Of a stretch of 11,917 nt of DNA, positions 5,552-11,917 are shown piece after piece. The notes beneath the pieces were generated by a model. The model was not told the DNA's origin and did not search any database. It was given only the letters and a program-made list of their open reading frames with translations. A program made the position numbers and the translations under genes. Source of the DNA: Armatimonadota bacterium (GTDB lineage Bacteria; Armatimonadota; Armatimonadia; Armatimonadales; Armatimonadaceae); contig JACMIU010000265.1 of the NCBI GenBank assembly GCA_014380985.1, forward strand, positions 1 through 11,917, read 5' to 3'. Numbering within the stretch: the stretch's first letter is position 1; each line of letters opens with the position of its first letter.

Positions 5552-8119
5552 CTACTCCCAAGTTACCAATGCCAATTCCTGCGGCAACACCGCATCCGCG
5601 TGGAACGGCAACACCCGCACAGTGAAGCCTTGTTGCCCCGACTTGTCCGACGGCAACGCGCCCGCGTACTCGTACAACCCCGCCCCGATGGACTTGCCGA
5701 ACGTGAGAGGTATTCGCACTGGTTCGGTCAGGGCGCGGTCGGCGTCCACCGCCCCCGCGTACAGTTCGACCGACACGTCGCCGGGCTGAATCGTGCCGCC
5801 CAAACATACCGTCGCCGTCACGGGGGAGGGGTCGCCCGCCGCGATTTTGCTGACGCCGGAGGTTGTCACCGATTCAACGCGAACATCGCCCCAGTGTTCG
5901 CGGATGCTTTTCTTCCACGCGACCAGCGTTTTCGCCAGCGCGTAATCGCCGCTTGCCACTTTAATCGCCCGCCGCGCCGCCGGAACATAGTACGATTCCG
6001 CGTATTCCTGCACCATGCGCGATGTGGAATAGATCGGCGACAGTTTTTGCATCGAGGCTTTCATTTTCGCAATCCAGCCCATCGGCAAGCCATCGTCTCC
6101 GCGCTTATAAAATAACGGCACGATTTCTCGCTCCAGCGTTTCGTAAATATCGGTTGCTTCCACGTGGTCTTGGTAGCCGTGGTCGTCGTACTCCTCGCCG
6201 CGCCCGATTGCCCAGCCGACGTGCGCGTCGTAGCCTTCCGCCCACCATCCGTCCAGCACCGAGAAGTTCAGCCCGCCGTTCGCCACCACCTTCATCCCCG
6301 ACGTTCCCGACGCTTCCATCGGGCGACGCGGATTGTTCAGCCAAACATCCACGCCCTGCACCAGATACCGCGCCATATTCAGTTCGTAATCTTCAAGGAA
6401 AACGAACTTTCGGCGTACATCCTCGCCGCGAGCGAAATGCACGATTTGGCGAATCAGGTCTTTACCCGCGTCGTCTTTCGGGTGCGCCTTGCCCGCGAAC
6501 ACGAACTGTACCGGCTTATCCGTGCTGTTGAGAATCGCCTTCAGCCGGTCAACATCGCGCATCAGCAAGTTGCCGCGCTTGTACGTCGCAAACCGCCGCG
6601 CAAACCCGATAGTTAAGATGTTCGGGTCTAAAATCTCGTGCGCTTCTTCAATCTCACGTTCACTCGCGCCTCGCCTCTCATACTTTGCGGTTTGGTAACT
6701 TCGCGCCCATTCCACCATGCGGGCGCGGTTGGTTTCGTGCGCGTTCCACAGTTCGGCGTCGGGGATGGTGTCTATCTTCGTCCAGAAATCGGGGTTCGCT
6801 AAGTTCTCCGCGTTGATTTCGCCAAGATATTTTTCGATTAACTCCCGAATCGGAACCGACAAAAACGACGACGTATGAATCCCGTTGGTGACATAGCCGA
6901 CCGGCACTTCGGATTCTGGAAAATCGGGCCAGTTCGGTTGCACCATTTTGCGCGTCACCACGCCGTGCAGTTCCGAAACGCCGTTGATGTACCGCGCCTG
7001 CCGGAACGCGAGAGCCGCCATGTTGAACTTTTCGGCGCGGTCGCCGGGATGGACGCGCCCCCGGTCGAGCATTTCGTCGAACGACAAGCCGAGCGACCCG
7101 GCGTAGCCCCAGAAGTATTTGCCCATCAGGTCGGGCGGGAACAGGTCGAAGCCCGCCGGAACCGGCGTGTGCGTCGTGAACAGGTTGCCCGCGCCCGCCG
7201 CTTCCGACGCTTGCAGAAACGTCAAGCCCTTTTGTTGCACCAGTCGCCGGGCGCGTTCTAAACTCAGAAACGCCGAGTGTCCCTCGTTCATGTGGCAAAC
7301 GGTGGGCGTGATTCCCATCGCGTCAAGGGCGTGAATACCGCCGATGCCAAGCACAATTTCTTGCTGAATGCGCGTTTCGTTGTCGCCGCCGTACAGGTTG
7401 CCCGCGATATGTCGGTCGGCGTCGCTGTTTTGCGGCAGGTTGGTGTCTAATAGGTACAGGGGGATGCGCCCGACCTGTGCCTTCCATAGTTTCACGAACA
7501 CTTGCCGACCGGGAAAGTCCACCGCGATCACCAGCGGTTCGCCCGCTTGGTCCATCACCTGCTCAATCGGGAGCGAGTAGAAATCGGTCGTGGGGTATTT
7601 TTCCACCTGCCAGCCGTCGGCGTTCAAGCCCTGACGGAAGTAGCCGCGCTGATACAAAAATCCCATGCCAACAAGGGGAAGCCCCAAGTCCGACGCCGAT
7701 TTCATGTGGTCACCGGACAGCACACCCAACCCGCCCGAATAGATCGGCAAGCATTCGGTGATGCCGAACTCGGCGGAGAAATAGGCAATCTTGAAGTCCG
7801 TCGGAAACTCGGTGTGGTGCGTGTGTCCCCACCAGCCTGTGCCGGTCATATACGCTTTGAAATCGGCGTAAACGCGATCCATTTCCGCCAAAAACGTCTT
7901 GTCGGCGGCAAGTTCCGTGAGCCGCGATTGCGCGGTAAGTCCCAGTACTTGGGCAGGGTTGTTGTCGGTGGACTCCCAGAGCGCGGCGTCTACAGTTTCA
8001 AACAAGGCTTTGGTGTCCGGCTCCCACGAAAAGCGCAGGTTGTACGCCAGTTCACGTAAGGGGGAAAGTCGTTCGGGTAGCGATGGTACGACAGTGTACG
8101 TGTGCAGGGTACGCGGCAT
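5552..8119 (-). CDS. glgP: alpha-glucan (glycogen) phosphorylase
   Basis: This 855-aa GT35 enzyme releases glucose-1-phosphate from the non-reducing ends of glycogen or malto-oligosaccharides, using pyridoxal phosphate in the cytoplasm (EC 2.4.1.1). It is the long-N-terminus type (about 850 aa, DUF3417-like region at residues 1-120, with LSPLRELAYNLRFSWEP) shared by mycobacterial and archaeal enzymes, not the E. coli/GlgP type. Seen motifs: AYFSAEFGITECLPIYSGGL (112-131) with GVLSGDHMKSASDLG following, HMNEGHSAF (276-284), and EASGTSGMKVVANGG, in which K610 is the expected PLP lysine. All the expected core is present and uninterrupted. The ATG at 8119 has only a weak purine-rich upstream stretch (AAGAAAG). 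It lies 99 bp after the XRE regulator on the same strand, but I see no proof of cotranscription. No glycogen-synthesis genes are in the window. Confidence 0.96.
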   Translation of the reverse strand: MPRTLHTYTVVPSLPERLSPLRELAYNLRFSWEPDTKALFETVDAALWESTDNNPAQVLGLTAQSRLTELAADKTFLAEMDRVYADFKAYMTGTGWWGHTHHTEFPTDFKIAYFSAEFGITECLPIYSGGLGVLSGDHMKSASDLGLPLVGMGFLYQRGYFRQGLNADGWQVEKYPTTDFYSLPIEQVMDQAGEPLVIAVDFPGRQVFVKLWKAQVGRIPLYLLDTNLPQNSDADRHIAGNLYGGDNETRIQQEIVLGIGGIHALDAMGITPTVCHMNEGHSAFLSLERARRLVQQKGLTFLQASEAAGAGNLFTTHTPVPAGFDLFPPDLMGKYFWGYAGSLGLSFDEMLDRGRVHPGDRAEKFNMAALAFRQARYINGVSELHGVVTRKMVQPNWPDFPESEVPVGYVTNGIHTSSFLSVPIRELIEKYLGEINAENLANPDFWTKIDTIPDAELWNAHETNRARMVEWARSYQTAKYERRGASEREIEEAHEILDPNILTIGFARRFATYKRGNLLMRDVDRLKAILNSTDKPVQFVFAGKAHPKDDAGKDLIRQIVHFARGEDVRRKFVFLEDYELNMARYLVQGVDVWLNNPRRPMEASGTSGMKVVANGGLNFSVLDGWWAEGYDAHVGWAIGRGEEYDDHGYQDHVEATDIYETLEREIVPLFYKRGDDGLPMGWIAKMKASMQKLSPIYSTSRMVQEYAESYYVPAARRAIKVASGDYALAKTLVAWKKSIREHWGDVRVESVTTSGVSKIAAGDPSPVTATVCLGGTIQPGDVSVELYAGAVDADRALTEPVRIPLTFGKSIGAGLYEYAGALPSDKSGQQGFTVRVLPFHADAVLPQELALVTWE

Positions 8120-8218
8120 GAAAATGGTTTCTTTCTTGTATCGGGTCGGAAAATGGCTCGCGGCACGATTGCCGAGAAGCCCGGTACAGGATACCCGTTT
8201 TTGCCGCTTTCGCTCGCG

Positions 8219-9547
8219 CTACTCTTCGCCGATTCCCATTTCCGCGAAACGCCGGTCTACCAGAAGGCTTGCCGATTTCGGTAGCGAATAGCGTTGCAGG
8301 TCGGCGCGAATATCGTTCACGATATTCCGTTGTGCCACTTCGTTATCGGTGCTACGAAGCAGTTCCAAATGCACGATTTTTTGGCGCACTGAAAGTACCG
8401 ATCCCGGTGGTAACGCCGCCGACAACACCGCTTCTGGCTCTTTCTTCGCTCCGATTCGTGCCAATATCAACGCCTCGGTCAGGGCGAAGACGATGTTGCC
8501 GCGCCGACGATTTTGTTGAAGCGTCGGTATCTGCATGCTTGCCTCAGCAAGCCGTGCCGCTTCGGTGGCGTGTCCCGACTCGTAAGCGAACATATTTGCC
8601 GCTTCCATCAAAATCCAGTGCCGATGTTCGGGCGAGTTTTGCGCGAAGGGCAACAGGCGAAGAACCTGCCTCGCCAAATGAGCAAAACCGCTACGACGGT
8701 TTTGCACCAACAAAGCGGTACGCAGAGTTTGTAGTTTGATAATGGACGCGGCGATTCGTTGGTGCGGCAGAAGATAGTTGCCGAGCCGACTCGTTACCGC
8801 TTCGGTTTGCTCCGCTTCTTTGCGAATGGTAAGGGCAGGAACCGCTTGTCTGTCGGTAATCAAAAGCCGTAGTGTACGGGCGTCCGCAAAGACTTGAACC
8901 GCTTTCGGACAACGGGAGAGCAAGCCAAACATTTTCGCTTCGATAACGAGCGCGGGCAAATACACCTCATCCGAGCCGAACCACATTGTCCTCCTCAGGC
9001 TCTCCAGTATAGTATCCGCCCGGTTCGCAAGCCCTTCCGGTGTGTCACCCTCCTCATTTGCTACCGGCAAAAAACGCCCCCGGCTGAGTAAAACCAGTTC
9101 GCGCCCCGTCGCTCCTAGCACAAAGCAAAGCGCGTGCATTCGGTCGTCGGCGGGCCAGTCGTCGCCGCTCTCCCATTTCGACAACACCGACGACGTGATT
9201 CCAGCACGTCTCGCCGCTTGCGATTGTGTCAGCCCGCGCCGATAACGCAGGGCGCGGAGCAGATCGCCACTGACCGGCATCGGCACGGCGTTTGCGGAAA
9301 CGAGCGGTTCGGGAAGCACGCCGAGCGATTGCATCAGTGCTTCTCGTCGCACGAGGGGGATACCCAAAGCGTCGCAGACCGCGCGAAGTTCGGTGCGGCG
9401 CGGCGCGGTTTTGCCTCCTTCCCAGCGCGAAATTGTTGACTTATTCACGCCGGATAACAGCGCGAGTTTGCCCAGCGACATATTGGCGGCTTCGCGTAGC
9501 GGACGAAGGGGAGTGGCGCGAACAGGAAGACCGGAAATATCAACCAT
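8219..9547 (-). CDS. tandem-HTH XRE-family transcriptional regulator
   Basis: This is a 442-aa cytoplasmic regulator. Two complete XRE/Cro HTH domains follow one another: residues about 14-64 (SLGKLALLSGVNKSTISRWE) and 95-146 (LTQSQAARRAGITSSVLSKW). The remaining roughly 290 residues are all-helical, rich in Leu, Ala and Arg, and look like TPR-type repeats, as in other XRE-TPR regulators that sense peptides or proteins. I chose the ATG at 9547. A TTG at 9565 would add six residues and would sit inside the likely promoter. A TATAAT hexamer lies on the minus strand at 9584-9589. The gene is divergent from the FN3/helical cluster at 9750, which suggests local control of that cluster. It lies 99 bp upstream of glgP, which it could also regulate. 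Neither target is shown by the sequence alone. Confidence 0.9.
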   Translation of the reverse strand: MVDISGLPVRATPLRPLREAANMSLGKLALLSGVNKSTISRWEGGKTAPRRTELRAVCDALGIPLVRREALMQSLGVLPEPLVSANAVPMPVSGDLLRALRYRRGLTQSQAARRAGITSSVLSKWESGDDWPADDRMHALCFVLGATGRELVLLSRGRFLPVANEEGDTPEGLANRADTILESLRRTMWFGSDEVYLPALVIEAKMFGLLSRCPKAVQVFADARTLRLLITDRQAVPALTIRKEAEQTEAVTSRLGNYLLPHQRIAASIIKLQTLRTALLVQNRRSGFAHLARQVLRLLPFAQNSPEHRHWILMEAANMFAYESGHATEAARLAEASMQIPTLQQNRRRGNIVFALTEALILARIGAKKEPEAVLSAALPPGSVLSVRQKIVHLELLRSTDNEVAQRNIVNDIRADLQRYSLPKSASLLVDRRFAEMGIGEE

Positions 9548-9583
9548 ACTTTTATAAATCGTCAAGAAACGTTACACAATTGA

Positions 9584-9589
9584 ATTATA
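9584..9589 (-). promoter_or_regulatory. -10 hexamer for the XRE regulator
   Basis: The minus strand reads TATAAT, a perfect -10, 37 bp before the ATG at 9547. There is no good -35 at 16-18 bp and no TGn extension, so a protein activator may be needed. Confidence 0.4.
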
Positions 9590-9615
9590 CCCGCAAACAT
9601 TAGGTGGGCACGACT

Positions 9616-9668
9616 TTAACCATTGGCGCGGCGGAAAAGCGTTGCATTTGCGCGAAAACAATGGTCAA
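9616..9668. repeat. divergent 10-bp inverted repeat in the XRE/FN3 intergenic region
   Basis: TTAACCATTG (9616-9625) and CAATGGTCAA (9659-9668) are inverted copies differing at one position, 33 bp apart, so each promoter side carries CAATGGT(C/T)AA pointing outwards. Inside them, CGCG at 9627-9630 and 9651-9654 is also symmetric. The right copy overlaps a likely -35 (TGGTCA, 9662-9667). Five T follow the right copy (9669-9673), so an RNA hairpin reading is possible, but the stem is imperfect. Confidence 0.4.
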
Positions 9669-9690
9669 TTTTTGCTATCTCGAATACACT
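9662..9690 (+). promoter_or_regulatory. candidate promoter for the FN3/helical gene
   Basis: TGGTCA (9662-9667, four of six) is followed after 17 bp by TACACT (9685-9690, four of six). The predicted transcript starts near 9697, about 53 nt before the ATG at 9750. The weak hexamers and the overlapping repeat suggest regulation. Confidence 0.35.
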
Positions 9691-9749
9691 GTTACCGTTC
9701 CTTCGTGCAGTAGATTCATGAAAATTAGAAAGTAGTTGTCCACAAAACC

Positions 9750-10580
9750 ATGATAGCCGACTCCCCTGATAAGCCGCAAGTTGCCGACTCTGCATTTAGT
9801 CGAAAATTGCAAGACTTGGTAGCGTTGCTGGAAAAAAACGGTGCGTCGTTTGCCATCGCCCCGGACGACATCGCGGCACTGCGCGGCGACGAGGGCGAGT
9901 TATCGGCACTCGCTTCCCGGAGCGAAACGGCACTGCAAGGGGTGAGTGAAGCCGAGGACGTACTCAGCGCGGCGCGAGTACGGGCGACGCGGGCGATAGG
10001 CGCGTATCGTATCGCCCGTCTCGACATCGCGGTTCGCATGGAGCGGATTTTAGCGCGATTGCCGGAAACGGCAGAGCGCACCGTGCATCGGGCGTCGCTA
10101 CGCGAACTACTGGGACACGCGCCGACCCCGCCGGTTTTCACGATTCCTGCCGTGCCGGATAATCTTTGCGCCGTGCCGGTGCCGCAATCGGGTAGCATCG
10201 AACTTTCGTGGAGTTTCGCCAACGTGGAGGCTTGTGAGTTCGAGATTGAAACAGCGCGTAGCGAATCGTCTACGCCACCGAAACACGGCAAAACCTTTCC
10301 CGTACCGCTATCGTTCGAGGCGGCGGGAAAAGTGTCGGAAACCCGTTTTGTCCACTCGTTTCGCGCCGAAGGGCATAAGCCTCCGGTCCCCGGAACGGTG
10401 TTTTACTACCGGGTTCGCGCCATCAACCGGTTCGGCGAAATGTCGGCATGGACGCCCTCCGTCTGCGCCGCGTCCCCCATCCGTCCCAAAATCATGCCGA
10501 TATTTCCCGTCACCAATTTCGGTATCTCCTTTCTTTGGATGCGGCGACTTGTCAGCAATGGGCGTTCTTTAAGCCGATAA
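9750..10580 (+). CDS. helical + fibronectin type III domain protein
   Basis: This 276-aa protein is not of a named family. Residues 1-122 are helical, with charged, Ala-rich segments and the block GAYRIARLDIAVRMERI (84-100). A Pro-rich linker (TPPVFTIPAVP) leads to one fibronectin type III-like domain at about 138-242, whose last strands are clearest (GTVFYYRVRAINRFGEMSAW, 215-234). There is no signal peptide or membrane segment. The start at 9750 is supported because a paralog at 11111 aligns with it, ungapped, from residue 1. The last 34 residues, after AASPIRP, are unlike a normal FN3 end and may reflect a frame change near the 3' end. No Shine-Dalgarno site is obvious. FN3 domains usually bind proteins or sugars. 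The overall plan, an N-terminal helical region plus one FN3 domain, resembles proteins often found in environmental bacteria, of unknown function. Confidence 0.75.
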   Translation: MIADSPDKPQVADSAFSRKLQDLVALLEKNGASFAIAPDDIAALRGDEGELSALASRSETALQGVSEAEDVLSAARVRATRAIGAYRIARLDIAVRMERILARLPETAERTVHRASLRELLGHAPTPPVFTIPAVPDNLCAVPVPQSGSIELSWSFANVEACEFEIETARSESSTPPKHGKTFPVPLSFEAAGKVSETRFVHSFRAEGHKPPVPGTVFYYRVRAINRFGEMSAWTPSVCAASPIRPKIMPIFPVTNFGISFLWMRRLVSNGRSLSR

Positions 10581-10844
10581 CGGAGTGTGCTCCGCTTTCG
10601 CGCTCAAAGGGGAAAGTTCGAGTATCGCCCCGCGTCGGTCGGGGAAGTCTCTGTAAATCCTTCCGGCGATGGATACGCGGCAAAACTATTTTATGCCCCG
10701 CAATTCCAACATATCGCGGTTAGTTTCCGACCGAAAAGGTGTCGTCAATTGCACCTGCCACGGAAGTTGTTGCATTCCCGCGAACACTCTGGCAAGGACA
10801 AGCGCGTTTCTTGTGTGGTGAAGGTGTTCCGCACTTATCCAACC
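10581..10844 (+). other. ambiguous spacer, possibly coding
   Basis: These 264 bases separate the FN3 gene from the HTH gene. The frame of the HTH gene is open through the whole spacer, from a GTG at 10587 six bases past the FN3 stop, and would give a 173-aa protein. The encoded segment (for example GEVSVNPSGDGYAAKLFYAP) has no recognisable fold and no homology I can see. No terminator is visible. It may be a degenerate remnant of a third FN3/helical copy, leader sequence, or a true N-terminal extension. Confidence 0.3.
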
Positions 10845-11108
10845 ATGAACTCATTGCACCCAATCACCCCGCAAGCCGCGCTCTCCTTGCTCGCGTTACA
10901 AACGCCTTCCTTTTTGGAGCGTCCCGCTCGGCGTATCTTCTCGCCCGCGTTCAAGCGAGCGGTTTGTCGGCAAGTCGCTCGCGGCGCAAAACGACCGAGC
11001 GAAATCTGCCGCGAGCATCTGCTCAAGGAAGCCGTTCTACGCCGGTGGAGTATCGCCTATCAACTCCACGGCGATGGGGCATTTGCCCCGCGAAAGGAAA
11101 AACGATAA
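10845..11108 (+). CDS. orphan IS3-OrfA-like helix-turn-helix protein
   Basis: This 87-aa protein's residues 27-86 match the transposase HTH of IS3-type OrfA (HTH_Tnp_1, PF01527). The pattern is RRIFSPAFKRAVCRQVARGA, then a helix-turn-helix with PSEICREHLLKEAVLRRWS (51-69), and a basic C terminus APRKEKR. In IS3 elements a DDE transposase (OrfB) follows by frameshift. Here no OrfB is present, and no terminal inverted repeats flank it. The next gene instead begins 2 bp after its TAA and belongs to a different family, so this is a remnant or a domesticated DNA-binding protein. The start is not secure: no Shine-Dalgarno precedes 10845, and upstream in-frame GTG codons exist. Confidence 0.6.
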   Translation: MNSLHPITPQAALSLLALQTPSFLERPARRIFSPAFKRAVCRQVARGAKRPSEICREHLLKEAVLRRWSIAYQLHGDGAFAPRKEKR

Positions 11109-11110
11109 TC

Positions 11111-11566
11111 ATGCCCGAATTGCCCAGCCCGGAAGAACTCCGCGGTTCTATCGCATTCCGCGACACATTGCGCCGCTTCAACGAGCGTTTGTCCGATCCC
11201 GAAGATTCGCTCCGCGCTTCGCCGACAGGTTCGCTTGCCCTGCGTGATCTGGAGCGCGAACTTGAAGCGAAGCGTACCCGTCACCTGCTCGCCGCTTGGA
11301 AACTGCGCGAAGCGCGACAGGCGTTTGAGGCGGCGCAAAAAGAAGCGTCGCACTCTACGGGGCAGTACCGTATGTTACAGAACGACGCGGCAACGCGCAT
11401 GGAAGAAATCGCCCACGTTTGCGATGAAACCGTTCCTCTCACGGGAGAGATCGCGCAATGGTCGTCGCCGGAACGCTCCGCCGCCCTCGTTGCCACGGGA
11501 AACGTGGCGACCGCTCGGCGTACCACCTCCAACATATCGCCGCAGTGGATAGCCCAACCGCTCTGA
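11111..11566 (+). CDS. short paralog of the helical half of the FN3 protein
   Basis: This is a 151-aa protein. By hand alignment, residues 15-104 match residues 15-104 of the FN3 protein at 9750 with no gap and about 28 identities in 90, including the pair GQYRMLQNDAATRMEEI and GAYRIARLDIAVRMERI. The remaining 47 residues do not resemble FN3, and no FN3 coding follows in any frame before the next promoter. It is therefore the helical module alone, or a truncated copy. A Shine-Dalgarno-like AAGGA (11094-11098) sits 12 nt before the ATG, and the start is 2 bp after the HTH stop. Charged, Ala-rich helices (REARQAFEAAQKEA) suggest a coiled coil or helical bundle. Function unknown. Confidence 0.7.
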   Translation: MPELPSPEELRGSIAFRDTLRRFNERLSDPEDSLRASPTGSLALRDLERELEAKRTRHLLAAWKLREARQAFEAAQKEASHSTGQYRMLQNDAATRMEEIAHVCDETVPLTGEIAQWSSPERSAALVATGNVATARRTTSNISPQWIAQPL

Positions 11567-11632
11567 ATCCGTTTCGACTGCATCCGAACGATACCGGGTT
11601 GTCAAGCGGAAGCGTTTCGTTTGGAGTGCGTG

Positions 11633-11641
11633 TGCTATACT
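11633..11641 (+). promoter_or_regulatory. extended -10 promoter for lpdA
   Basis: TGC-TATACT is an extended -10 with a five-of-six hexamer and no good -35, the same form as the element before prfB. The predicted start is near 11648. Confidence 0.5.
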
Positions 11642-11649
11642 AAGGAAAT

Positions 11650-11674
11650 GGAACGCCTTTTTTCGCGGCGTTCC
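11650..11674 (+). promoter_or_regulatory. 5' leader hairpin of lpdA
   Basis: GGAACGCC (11650-11657) and GGCGTTCC (11667-11674) form a perfect 8-bp stem with a T-rich 9-nt loop. It starts within a few bases of the predicted transcript 5' end. There is no T run after it, so it is not an intrinsic terminator. Confidence 0.45.
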
Positions 11675-11702
11675 CTTTCACGCAAAAACAGAACGGAAAC
11701 GG

Positions 11703-11917
11703 ATGAATAGTATGGCAACGCAAGCGGCACAAGACGGCAAAGATTTTGATGTAGTGATTATCGGCGGGGGACCCGGCGGCTACCCCTGCGCGATACGGGC
11801 GGCGCAATTAGGCAAAAAAGTCGCCTGTATCGAGAACGACAATCTGGGCGGAACCTGCCTGAACTGGGGGTGCATCCCGACAAAAACCATGATTGGTTCG
11901 GTTGCCGCGCTCCATAC
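11703..11917 (+). CDS. lpdA: dihydrolipoyl dehydrogenase, N-terminal part
   Basis: The first 71 residues of a flavoprotein disulfide reductase run off the right edge. The FAD-binding GGGPGGY (21-27) is followed by GGTCLNWGCIPTK (49-61), with the redox pair C52 and C57. This context is characteristic of the E3 component of 2-oxoacid dehydrogenase complexes and the glycine cleavage system (EC 1.8.1.4), which reoxidises dihydrolipoyl groups with NAD+. The LNWGC form and a Pro-Cys after GGY (the usual residues are V/A-A) are small variations. The start could be ATG at 11703 or at 11712. The GGAAA (11695-11699) lies close to the first, the GGA at 11701 suits the second, and the conserved region begins only at residue 15 from 11703. 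With most of the protein missing, mercuric or glutathione reductase is not formally excluded. Confidence 0.88.
   Translation, partial: MNSMATQAAQDGKDFDVVIIGGGPGGYPCAIRAAQLGKKVACIENDNLGGTCLNWGCIPTKTMIGSVAALH

Noticed and set aside
6678..7298. 206-aa minus-strand frame overlapping glgP in another frame
   Set aside because: Arg/Gly-rich shadow of glgP; the glgP frame has conserved motifs throughout this stretch.
7502..8059. 185-aa and other plus-strand frames inside 5552-8119
   Set aside because: All are antisense to the uninterrupted glgP coding sequence, with His/Arg/Pro-rich shadow composition.
8161..8174. CGGCA/TGCCG hairpin between the XRE gene and glgP as a terminator
   Set aside because: The stem is 5 bp and no T run follows on either strand.
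10739..11110. In-frame N-terminal extension of the short paralog (275 aa in total)
   Set aside because: The paralog at 9750 aligns from residue 1 with the ATG at 11111, and the extension is an out-of-frame shadow of the HTH gene.
1..11917. CRISPR array, tRNA or rRNA gene, complete insertion sequence
   Set aside because: I found no regularly spaced repeats, no cloverleaf or TψC-arm pattern, no rRNA core and no DDE transposase with terminal repeats.

Overview
This is bacterial chromosomal DNA of moderately high GC content, with short intergenic gaps and genes on both strands. There is no rRNA or tRNA and no marker that fixes the phylum. Long-type GlgP, a frameshifted prfB, a stand-alone 5'-nucleotidase C-terminal domain and FN3/helical paralogs would fit a free-living environmental bacterium of an under-sampled phylum. 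Armatimonadota is my guess, held loosely.

Layout. From 215 to 2447 a minus-strand cluster runs leftwards: an 86-aa acidic protein, a 70-aa single-pass membrane protein (4-bp GTGA overlap), a DUF3841 protein (6-bp gap) and a LacI-family regulator. Divergently, from about 2525, an extended -10 promoter drives prfB (release factor 2). Its reading requires the autoregulatory +1 programmed frameshift at CTT-TGA-C. prfB overlaps by 11 bp a secreted protein that is a 5'-nucleotidase C-terminal domain without its metallophosphatase partner, and the pair ends at a strong terminator (4411-4451). On the minus strand, 9547 to 4544 holds a double-HTH XRE/TPR-like regulator, glycogen phosphorylase glgP, a perfect 31-bp-arm palindrome that serves as the glgP terminator, and a secreted STN-like protein of unknown function.

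From 9750 to 11566 is a small, compositionally ordinary but functionally obscure plus-strand cluster. It has a helical + fibronectin type III protein, an orphan IS3-OrfA-like HTH protein, and a shorter protein. The shorter protein aligns without gaps, from residue 1, with the helical half of the FN3 protein (about 28 identities in 90 residues by hand). The divergent intergenic region between the XRE regulator and the FN3 gene carries two outward-facing copies of CAATGGT(C/T)AA, so the regulator may control this cluster. The window ends in the first 71 residues of a dihydrolipoyl dehydrogenase gene with its own extended -10 promoter and a 5' hairpin.

The least explained parts are the FN3/helical paralog cluster with its embedded transposase-like HTH gene, the 70-bp palindrome with 10-bp internal periodicity, and the orphan nucleotidase domain coupled to prfB. 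No toxin/antitoxin pair, CRISPR array, complete IS or prophage is visible.
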